Source: an uncultured Bacteroidales bacterium
Lineage (GTDB): Bacteria; Bacteroidota; Bacteroidia; Bacteroidales; UBA932
DNA: 6,596 bases
Reading direction: 5' to 3'
Assembly (NCBI GenBank): GCA_934725285.1
Contig: CAKVBK010000093.1
Span: 1 to 6,596, forward strand
The position numbers and the translations under genes are program-made. Shown in pieces: positions 1 to 4,803 of the stretch (its first letter is position 1; every line of letters begins with the position of its first letter). The notes under the pieces were generated by a model that saw nothing but the letters and a program-made list of their open reading frames with translations, made no database searches and was not told the DNA's origin.

Positions 1-524
1 ATCGAGGCGAACTGATCCATGATTCCGCATTTCACACCGCAGTAGTTATGCTCGGTGGACTGGCCGATCTTGGCAAGGTCAAACTTGTCGATCTTGTTGT
101 CGAACAAATAGTTGATGGCATAAGCGAACGTGCTCTCCAAAGCGGCTGACGAAGACAGGCCGGCTCCAAGAGGGACATCTCCGGCGAAGACGGTGTCGAA
201 ACCCTCAACTTTTCCGCCACGCTTCACAGTCTCCCTGCACACTCCGAAGATGTAGCTGGCCCACTGCTGCGTTGGTTTGTCCTCCTCATTGAGACCGAAC
301 TCGACATATTCATCATAGTCAAGCGAGAATGCCTTTACCTTCCTGGTTCCGTTCAACTTGATCTCAGCCATGATCCCGCAGTCAATAGCTCCAGGAAAAA
401 CATAACCTCCGTTATAGTCTGTGTGCTCACCGATGAGATTGATACGTCCAGCGGAAGCGAAAATCTCGCCTTCCACTCCGAAGAGAGTCTTGAATTTCTC
501 TCTGATTTTGGTCTTCATTTCCAT
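1..524 (-). CDS. galK: Galactokinase, N-terminal part (truncated by window edge)
   Basis: Galactokinase of the GHMP kinase family phosphorylates alpha-D-galactose to galactose-1-phosphate with ATP in the cytoplasm, the entry step of the Leloir pathway. The 174 visible residues contain the family signature GRINLIGEHTDYNGG (residues 26-40), the GHMP phosphate-binding loop PLGAGLSSSAALE (118-130), and GIMDQF (167-172), whose Asp170 matches the catalytic aspartate of characterised galactokinases. Arg27 matches the conserved substrate-proximal arginine. The family is usually about 380-400 residues, so a little under half is present; the C-terminal half, including the third GHMP motif, lies beyond base 1. 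The start could be ATG at 524 or the second ATG at 518 (protein starts MEMK); the first is used here and no Shine-Dalgarno sequence helps choose. Before the IS insertion, the EEP gene stop (TAG at 629-627) lay 102 bp upstream of this ATG in the same direction. No disruption is seen. Confidence 0.96.
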   Translation of the reverse strand, partial: MEMKTKIREKFKTLFGVEGEIFASAGRINLIGEHTDYNGGYVFPGAIDCGIMAEIKLNGTRKVKAFSLDYDEYVEFGLNEEDKPTQQWASYIFGVCRETVKRGGKVEGFDTVFAGDVPLGAGLSSSAALESTFAYAINYLFDNKIDKFDLAKIGQSTEHNYCGVKCGIMDQFAS

Positions 525-599
525 ATTATGTGATTTTTAAGTTTTGTCCGTTCTATGAAATCTTTCCGACCACAATGATCAAAGAGACTTCGAATGAGG

Positions 600-607
600 C
601 AAATTTA
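600..607 (-). promoter_or_regulatory. Putative Bacteroidetes -7 promoter element for galK
   Basis: The minus strand reads TAAATTTG, a full match to the Bacteroidetes primary sigma factor -7 consensus TAnnTTTG, about 75 bp upstream of the galK ATG. The expected -33 TTTG about 19-21 bp further upstream is not evident; the sequence there is AT-rich chromosomal DNA just outside the IS boundary. The element lies on the galK side of the insertion, so this core promoter was not separated from galK. The call rests on the motif alone. Confidence 0.5.
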
Positions 608-626
608 AGAATTATTTATTGATTAT

Positions 627-629
627 CTA
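627..629 (-). other. Former stop codon of the EEP gene, displaced by the IS
   Basis: The minus strand reads TAG directly after the left copy of the target duplication (TTAGG on this strand). Joining the right flank to the left flank with one duplication copy gives codons ATG TCG ATT AGG TAG, in frame with the EEP gene that now ends at 3552. This places the original stop codon of that gene here, separated from the gene body by the 2944-bp element. The reconstruction follows from the sequence and assumes simple insertion with a 5-bp duplication. Confidence 0.85.
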
Positions 630-634
630 CCTAA
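630..634. repeat. Target site duplication, left copy (CCTAA)
   Basis: CCTAA immediately precedes the terminal TGT of the IS and is repeated directly after its terminal ACA at 3579-3583. A duplication of 4-8 bp is usual for the IS21 family. The following T in the right flank also matches the first base of the element, so the boundary has at most a one-base ambiguity; the TG...CA ends favour the assignment given. Confidence 0.85.
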
Positions 635-753
635 TGTTATCGGCAAAAAGAAGTGCAGTGATTTTGGCAAGATGAAGTGCAGTAAGATTGGCAACAATGG
701 TACAGTGTTTTCGGCAACAAGAGTACAGTATTATTGGCAACAATGCTGCAGTA
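635..753. repeat. Left-end array of five IS terminal repeat units
   Basis: Five tandem units are visible at 635-660, 661-684, 685-707, 708-730 and 731-753. Each has a GGCAA core in its first half and ends in TGCAGTR or TACAGTR. The third to fifth units continue the core as GGCAACAA. Unit lengths are 26, 24, 23, 23 and 23 bp. A degenerate sixth start (CGGGCAAAGG, from 754) follows. Multiple terminal repeats are known as transposase-binding sites in IS21-family ends; IstA binding here is inferred from that. Confidence 0.88.
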
Positions 754-757
754 CGGG

Positions 758-765
758 CAAAGGTA
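758..765 (-). promoter_or_regulatory. Outward-facing -7-like promoter motif in the IS left end
   Basis: The minus strand reads TACCTTTG, matching TAnnTTTG exactly. It lies inside the element between the small ORF and the left repeat array and points outward toward galK, whose ATG is about 234 bp downstream. No good -33 TTTG is found at the usual spacing; the sequence about 20 bp upstream reads GACG. It could give IS-driven transcription of galK or be a chance match. Confidence 0.3.
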
Positions 766-804
766 GTGTTTTTCTCTTATATTCCGTCATCTGATTGCGG
801 TGTC

Positions 805-842
805 TGTCGAAGGTCTGGCCGCTAGCGGCCAGACCTTCGACA
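805..842. repeat. Perfect 38-bp palindrome (19-bp arms, no spacer) at the end of the IS operon
   Basis: Bases 805-823 are the exact reverse complement of 824-842, with the centre GCTAGC at 821-826. With a 4-nt bulge (a TGTC tandem duplication at 801-808) the stem can instead extend outward with CGG (798-800) pairing with CCG (843-845). The small ORF ends inside it: its TAG stop is read from 824-822, at the dyad centre, so one arm encodes its last six residues, CRRSGR. RNA from either strand would form a very stable GC-rich hairpin. No T-tract follows on the minus strand, so it is not a textbook intrinsic terminator, but its place at the operon end suggests transcript termination or 3'-end protection. 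Confidence 0.9.
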
Positions 843-1052
843 CCGTTCAGTACGCATCTGGGCATACTTGTGGTTGCTCAGGACCATATCGGCCATGATG
901 TATAACTCGTCAAGCCGGTGCTTGAGCCTGTCATATAGCTCAAGCTGCTCTTCGGTGATCACACCGTCGGTGTAGCTGCCGTTGAAGGCCACGTCCGCAT
1001 CCTTCAGGTCATTTACAGCCTTGAGGAGGGCATCATATTCATATTTTCTCAT
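822..1052 (-). CDS. Small 76-aa third ORF of the IS21 operon, function unknown
   Basis: This 76-residue ORF begins in the ATGA overlap with the istB stop (4 bp, 1049-1052), the arrangement typical of translationally coupled genes, and lies wholly inside the IS. I do not recognise a family. The protein is hydrophilic and probably helical: residues about 1-20 and 34-62 look like amphipathic helices separated by a Gly/Ser/Thr-containing turn (FNGSYTDG, 23-30). The middle is acidic (EEQLELYDRL, 34-43) and the C-terminus strongly basic (RTERCRRSGR). There is no signal peptide or membrane segment. The stop codon is at the centre of a 38-bp palindrome, so the last six residues are shaped by that element. 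Coupled translation suggests an accessory role in transposition or its regulation; a non-functional ORF remains possible. Confidence 0.62.
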   Translation of the reverse strand: MRKYEYDALLKAVNDLKDADVAFNGSYTDGVITEEQLELYDRLKHRLDELYIMADMVLSNHKYAQMRTERCRRSGR

Positions 1053-1831
1053 TTCTCTGTCTGATTTTCTTTGATTGTCTGTCCTTTCTTGAAGATTGTT
1101 TTCCGGTGCCTCATCCTGTAGCTGTCACCGGAGAGCTGTATGAGCTCACACTTGTAGAGAAGTCTGTCCAGCAGGGCCGTGCCCAGGACCTCATCCGGGA
1201 GCGTCCTGGCCCATTCCACCGGAGACTTGTTCGTGGTGATGATGAACGAGGTCGTCTCGTACACCGAGTTGATGAAGGCGAACAGAAGATTGCCCTCGTC
1301 ACGGTCCACGGTGACGTTCATGATGTCGTCTATCACTATGACCTGGGCCTCGGTCAGTGTCTTGTACTCCTTCCTCGCGACGGGCGAGATGTCCTTTCTC
1401 TTGATTGTCCCGATTATGCTTTCCATTGACCGGAAGACTCCGCGGTAGCCGCGTCTGATCGCGTCATGGCACAGCCCCGCTGCGATGAAGGTCTTCCCGA
1501 CACCGCTCGGGCCGGCAAGGAGGATGTTGTAGCTGTCCTCCAGCCAGTGCAGCTCGCGCAGCTGCTTCAGTTGTGTCAGGCTGAGCCCGTTCGTGGCGCC
1601 CTGGTCGTACAGGTCCAGATTGTGGGCAGCAGGCAGTCTCGCTAGCCTCATCCGTATGACGGTCTGCTTCTCGTCCCTGCCGTCTATCTCCGTCTGGAGC
1701 ACGTCGGAGAGGAAGTCATCGTAGCTGGGGGTGTCGCGCTGTGCCCTGAGGAGGACTTCCGGGACGTTCATCGTCAGGGAAGACAGTCTGAGTCTCCGTG
1801 CCTGACTGCGTATTGTTTCTATCTTCTCCAT
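1049..1831 (-). CDS. istB: IS21-family helper ATPase IstB
   Basis: IstB is the AAA+ ATPase partner of the IstA transposase; it assembles on DNA, helps choose the target and activates IstA. This 260-residue protein has the usual length of about 250-265. It shows an N-terminal helical region (1-95), the Walker A motif GPSGVGKT (107-114), Walker B VIVIDD (164-169), a sensor-1-like TTN (199-201), and the family-typical LLDRLLYKCELIQLSGDSYR segment (220-239) with a likely arginine finger at Arg223. The C-terminus is basic. The ATG is one base after the istA stop (TGA C ATG), implying translational coupling, and the stop overlaps the start of the following small ORF by 4 bp. All motifs are intact. 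IstB is related to DnaC/DnaA-type loader ATPases, but the neighbouring istA and terminal repeats settle the assignment. Confidence 0.96.
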   Translation of the reverse strand: MEKIETIRSQARRLRLSSLTMNVPEVLLRAQRDTPSYDDFLSDVLQTEIDGRDEKQTVIRMRLARLPAAHNLDLYDQGATNGLSLTQLKQLRELHWLEDSYNILLAGPSGVGKTFIAAGLCHDAIRRGYRGVFRSMESIIGTIKRKDISPVARKEYKTLTEAQVIVIDDIMNVTVDRDEGNLLFAFINSVYETTSFIITTNKSPVEWARTLPDEVLGTALLDRLLYKCELIQLSGDSYRMRHRKTIFKKGQTIKENQTEK

Positions 1832-1832
1832 G

Positions 1833-3407
1833 TCATGCGTTCGCTGTTATTCCCTCGTATGCGGACATCCTGGACGTCGCGGGCTTGAAGTTGGCTATCG
1901 CCCTCGCACGGTCGTCATTCAGGGGCTTGTATTCGGCCACCTGTCCGCCGTCATCCTTGGCCGGTGTCTCTATGCCGCTTATCGCGGCCTTGAAGTCATT
2001 GGCACTGAATAGGCCGCGTTTGACGCAGAGGTCGAGCGCCTTGTCCATGTCCCCCTGTTCGCGGCCGGTGCAGGCGTTTGATATTGCGATGAGCTGGTCT
2101 CGCATATAGCGCCCGTAGCGGTCTCTGACGCGGGCGAGATATATCGTCATCAGGTCCTTGTCGCTGAACAGTCCCACGACTTTCTCTGCAAGGACGCTGA
2201 TTCTCATCAATGTGTCCTGCCGGTGGCTGTCACTGGTGATGGTCATGCCGCGCCCGGCCGGCATTATGTGTCTGGCTATCTCCGCTCCGGACATGCCGCT
2301 TATGATCAGTGTCGCCCCCCGCTCTTCGAGCCTGACTTTCGTGTCCTTCCCCTTGTATGTGCCGATCGGGACGGAGTAGATGTTGCCTTTGTAACGCACG
2401 CAGTTGGTCTTGAGGACAGTGTGGCCGGCCTCTTCCTTGGGAAGCGGGAGCGCCACATACGGCTGGAGGTCCCTGCACTCCAAGCACCATTCCTCGAAAG
2501 GGATCCTGCATGTGGTGGCGTGCACCATCGCGTTGCCGGTGCGGCCCAGCCAGGCCTCGGCCTGCTCCTGCAGGGTCTCAAGGTCTGTGTAGGGCCTATT
2601 TGTCAGGAAGTTCTGCTTCACGTACTTGACGCAGTTCTCGACCTTGCCCTTCGACTCCGGATCCGCCGGGCGGCAGAACACCGGTTTGAAAGGACGGCTC
2701 TTGACATAGGCGTCGAACACCCGCGTCATGATGTAGTCACCGATGTTCTCGTCCCACAGGAACACAGCGTCTTGGTCGTAGATGATCTCCTTCGGGATGC
2801 CGCGGAAGTACTCGAAGGCTTTCTCATGGGCCTGGACAGCCGTCTCGGAAGTGAACGGACGGTCCTGGAACCAGATGTGCTTGTAGCGGCTGCGGCAGAG
2901 CAGCATCGCCATGAAGTACACCTTCTGCTCCGTGCCGTCACCCCTCCTCAGCCTCTTCTGTCCGAAGTCAACCTGAGCGTACTGGCCGGACGGGCTCTCC
3001 GGAAGGACGTGATAGTCCCGCCCCGTGATCGACACCTTCGGGATGTTGGCCTCGGCTCTCACTTCCATCACCGTGTTGTAGACGGTGCGCGGGCAGACGT
3101 CAGGAAAGAAGGGGTGCGCTTCCTTCAGCCAGTCGTGCATCTGGGCGGCACTCGTGTCCGGAAAAGACCGGAGCCTGTCCGCGATGAAGTCCTTGTACTC
3201 CTCCAGCGCACGGGGCCTCTGTCCATACCGCTCCGCATACTTCTCATACTCCTCCATGCTCATGTTCAGATACTTGCGGACAGTCCTGAAGTTGAGCCCG
3301 AGATGGTTGGCAATCCATTGGATTGATCTGTGGTCCGACTCTCTGAGCCGGTGGATGTCTGTGTAAATCGACATACGTTCGTAAAATTGGCGGGTTCTCT
3401 GTTTCAT
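1833..3407 (-). CDS. istA: IS21-family DDE transposase IstA
   Basis: IstA carries out DNA cleavage and strand transfer of the element. The 524-residue protein (numbered from ATG at 3407) has an N-terminal helix-turn-helix region (about 18-48, with the SIQWIANHLGLNFRTVRKYL pattern) that should bind the terminal repeats. An RNase H-fold catalytic core follows: first Asp in YAQVDFG (Asp147), second in IIYDQD (Asp211 or Asp213), and Glu in ESKGKVEN (Glu257). A C-terminal beta-rich region (CVRYKGNIYSVP, 336-347) is typical of IS21 transposases. An in-frame TTG at 3422 would add five residues, but the ATG is preferred because it gives the MKQRT start and needs no rare codon. The gene is intact and heads the istA-istB-small ORF operon. 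Transcription from the upstream EEP gene could also read into it. Confidence 0.96.
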   Translation of the reverse strand: MKQRTRQFYERMSIYTDIHRLRESDHRSIQWIANHLGLNFRTVRKYLNMSMEEYEKYAERYGQRPRALEEYKDFIADRLRSFPDTSAAQMHDWLKEAHPFFPDVCPRTVYNTVMEVRAEANIPKVSITGRDYHVLPESPSGQYAQVDFGQKRLRRGDGTEQKVYFMAMLLCRSRYKHIWFQDRPFTSETAVQAHEKAFEYFRGIPKEIIYDQDAVFLWDENIGDYIMTRVFDAYVKSRPFKPVFCRPADPESKGKVENCVKYVKQNFLTNRPYTDLETLQEQAEAWLGRTGNAMVHATTCRIPFEEWCLECRDLQPYVALPLPKEEAGHTVLKTNCVRYKGNIYSVPIGTYKGKDTKVRLEERGATLIISGMSGAEIARHIMPAGRGMTITSDSHRQDTLMRISVLAEKVVGLFSDKDLMTIYLARVRDRYGRYMRDQLIAISNACTGREQGDMDKALDLCVKRGLFSANDFKAAISGIETPAKDDGGQVAEYKPLNDDRARAIANFKPATSRMSAYEGITANA

Positions 3408-3433
3408 GATTCCTTTGCTCAATGGTCATGATG

Positions 3434-3441
3434 CAAAGTTC
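3434..3441 (-). promoter_or_regulatory. Weak candidate -7 element for the istA operon
   Basis: The minus strand reads GAACTTTG, one mismatch from TAnnTTTG, 26 bp upstream of the istA ATG. No TTTG lies at the usual -33 spacing. The innermost right-end repeat unit (3460-3482) covers the region where RNA polymerase would contact upstream DNA, so IstA bound to the repeats could repress its own promoter. Both the promoter and the autoregulation are inference from position. Confidence 0.22.
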
Positions 3442-3459
3442 CCTGTTTTCAACAAATAT

Positions 3460-3578
3460 CACTGTACTGTTGTTGCCATTTTTACTGCATGCTTGTTGCC
3501 GATTTTACTGCAGTGTTGTTGCCGTTCTTACTGTATCCATTCTTGCCGATTTCACTGCATTTGTACTTTCCGATTACA
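3460..3578. repeat. Right-end array of five IS terminal repeat units (inverted relative to the left)
   Basis: On the minus strand, reading inward, five units occupy 3578-3553, 3552-3529, 3528-3506, 3505-3483 and 3482-3460, with lengths 26, 24, 23, 23 and 23 bp, the same series as the left end. Units 2-5 keep the GGCAA core and all end in TGCAGTR or TACAGTR. The outermost unit departs from the core (CGGAAAG instead of CGGCAAA). The array is 119 bp, equal to the left array, and starts 52 bp upstream of the istA ATG. The outermost unit now also encodes the last eight residues and part of the stop codon of the neighbouring EEP gene. Confidence 0.88.
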
Positions 3579-4601
3579 CCTAATCGACATAACAATCGGA
3601 CAATGATCGCTCACACCTCCCACATACCGTGGCCCTGTGTATGTGCGAAGCGGTTTTTCCCCGGAATGAACGTTATCCTTGACCATAAGGAACGGCAATT
3701 TCAAAACCTTCATTTCATGAATATGTCCGTGCGTGGCCATATTCTTAGATACAAAGAACATATCTATCATTTCCCATTTACCTGAATATCTTATCGTTCC
3801 CTCACCCTTACCGGCAAGCGGTAGCGCAAGGTTGATCAAAGAGCATGGATTATTTTCTGTCAGAATTCCGAAAGCTTGATTATCCGGTGTGTCGTTGAAG
3901 TCACCCATCGCGACTATATTCATGAATCCTGCAGTTTGAAGCGAGTCTGTGACATCACGTAACCTTTTGAGAGCCACCTCTCTCCTATGACCGGTCTTTC
4001 CACCGTATTTGGACGGATGATGGTTGACAAGAAAAACAATGCTGTCTCCATCAGCTTTCCGAAATTCTGTCAGAAGAATATCCCTGGTCCTCAGTGCAGG
4101 GTCTGATCCTCCCACCCTCACAGGTTCTGAATGCAACAAGATAAGACGCGAGGCCCTGTACAGCAACGCAACATCAATACCGCGAGGATCCGGGGAATCG
4201 AAATGAACAATCTTGTAGTCAGTCCTGTACAACTGTGTGTCTTCCAATAATCGTTTAAGTACGAAACGATTCTCGACCTCGGCGACTCCGATGATGTCCG
4301 GCAGTGATCCTTCCGCATCTTTGATCCATAGTATGGATTTAGCTATAGCGTTGCATTTGATTTGAAAACGTCTCTTTGTCCAATGCCTTTTGCCGAAGGA
4401 TGTGAACTCCGCCTCCGAATCGCTGCCGTAGAGGCTGTCCCTTCGCCAGTCGAAGAAGTTCTCCAGATTCCAGAACATCACAAGAATCTGATCTTCCCTT
4501 CCGGCCGCCTTGTCTAATAAACTTAAATTACGACAATGAGTCAACTGGCAGGCGGCCGTGAAGAGAAGAAGAACAAACAATATGAAGTGATGTCTTTTCA
4601 T
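3552..4601 (-). CDS. Exported endonuclease/exonuclease/phosphatase-family hydrolase, C-terminus extended into the IS
   Basis: EEP-superfamily proteins are metal-dependent phosphoesterases acting on DNA, RNA, phospholipids or other phosphates; the substrate here is not predictable. The 349-residue product shows the superfamily motifs in order: WNLENFFD (44-51), AEVEN with the metal-binding Glu (107-111), DPRGIDVALLYR (138-149), VNHHPS (192-197), GDFNDTP (233-239), IDMFFVS (279-285) and the terminal SDH (331-333). An N-terminal hydrophobic stretch (6-17) followed by Cys18 (TAAC) indicates export, possibly as a lipoprotein, although Thr at -3 is atypical for a lipobox. The start ATG at 4601 is chosen because it gives this signal peptide; the open frame further upstream is antisense to ychF. 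The native protein should end at Arg341. The last eight residues (CNRKVQMQ) and the TGA are IS sequence, a result of insertion right before the original TAG. All motifs precede this change. Confidence 0.9.
   Translation of the reverse strand: MKRHHFILFVLLLFTAACQLTHCRNLSLLDKAAGREDQILVMFWNLENFFDWRRDSLYGSDSEAEFTSFGKRHWTKRRFQIKCNAIAKSILWIKDAEGSLPDIIGVAEVENRFVLKRLLEDTQLYRTDYKIVHFDSPDPRGIDVALLYRASRLILLHSEPVRVGGSDPALRTRDILLTEFRKADGDSIVFLVNHHPSKYGGKTGHRREVALKRLRDVTDSLQTAGFMNIVAMGDFNDTPDNQAFGILTENNPCSLINLALPLAGKGEGTIRYSGKWEMIDMFFVSKNMATHGHIHEMKVLKLPFLMVKDNVHSGEKPLRTYTGPRYVGGVSDHCPIVMSIRCNRKVQMQ
3579..3583. repeat. Target site duplication, right copy (CCTAA)
   Basis: CCTAA directly follows the terminal ACA of the element and matches 630-634. 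In the EEP reading frame (minus strand) this copy supplies the last two bases of an Ile codon and the AGG codon for Arg341, the last native residue. Confidence 0.85.
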
Positions 4602-4754
4602 TTCAACGGCAAATATGCGGCACAAAATCGTAAAAAAAGATAAGAAACGTAAACTCCTTGTTAAGAAACAAAAAAACATTTTCTTATGTAGCCTCCACTT
4701 GAAGTTTTTTATCTCAAAGGACATCCAGACAAAGCAAAACATATTCATTATTTG

Positions 4755-4762
4755 TATCTTTG
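4755..4762 (+). promoter_or_regulatory. Putative Bacteroidetes -7 promoter element for ychF
   Basis: TATCTTTG matches TAnnTTTG in full and lies 41 bp upstream of the ychF ATG, a normal leader length. The position about 20 bp upstream reads AAAG, so no clear -33 TTTG is present. It lies in the 202-bp divergent region between ychF and the EEP gene. On the other strand the EEP gene has only a near match (CATATTTG, 4617-4610) very close to its start, so its promoter is not resolved. Confidence 0.55.
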
Positions 4763-4785
4763 CCGATAATTTGTTTTTTATCGGC
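4762..4785 (+). repeat. Inverted repeat overlapping the ychF promoter and leader
   Basis: GCCGATAA (4762-4769) and TTATCGGC (4778-4785) form an 8-bp perfect inverted repeat with an 8-nt T-rich centre. The left arm starts on the last G of the -7 motif and the right arm ends 18 bp before the ychF ATG. Transcription should start close to the end of the left arm, so only part would be in RNA. It could be an operator for a dimeric regulator or, if transcription starts earlier, a leader hairpin. Function is inferred from position only. Confidence 0.5.
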
Positions 4786-4803
4786 TTTAGAATTTTATAA
4801 GAT

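Larger units (their letters stand above)
635..3578. mobile_element. Complete IS21-family insertion sequence, 2944 bp
   Basis: The element starts TGTTATCGG and ends CCGATTACA, giving terminal TG...CA, and is flanked by the 5-bp direct duplication CCTAA. It carries the two-gene IS21 cassette on the minus strand, istA (DDE transposase) and istB (AAA+ ATPase), plus a small third ORF overlapping istB. Both ends have matching arrays of five repeat units. Coding sequence is visibly richer in G and C than the AT-rich intergenic DNA around the element. Both transposition genes are open throughout with intact catalytic motifs, and the target duplication is perfect, so the copy appears recent and potentially active. 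The orientation of istA, istB and the small ORF is toward galK. A search of ISfinder would be needed to name the element; I do not assign a name. Confidence 0.95.

Noticed and set aside
635..753. CRISPR-like short regular repeats
   Set aside because: Units are contiguous without spacers, diverge from each other, and are mirrored at the other IS end, which identifies them as transposon end repeats.
805..842. Canonical rho-independent terminator at the palindrome
   Set aside because: The stem is strong, but no run of T follows on the minus strand, so only a possible terminator role is noted.
1106..1448. Plus-strand open frames inside istB
   Set aside because: They are shadows of the istB coding strand with no family resemblance or start signals.
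2223..3326. A long plus-strand open frame of 367 codons
   Set aside because: It is antisense to istA, whose frame has clear transposase motifs; the plus-strand protein has biased composition (rich in Val, Arg, Leu, His) and no recognisable domain, as expected for the shadow of a GC-rich gene.
3408..3422. TTG start for istA adding five residues
   Set aside because: An in-frame ATG follows five codons later and gives a normal IstA N-terminus; nothing supports the rarer start.
4610..4617. CATATTTG on the minus strand as the EEP promoter
   Set aside because: It has one mismatch and lies only 8 bp before the ATG, which would leave almost no leader; not strong enough to annotate.
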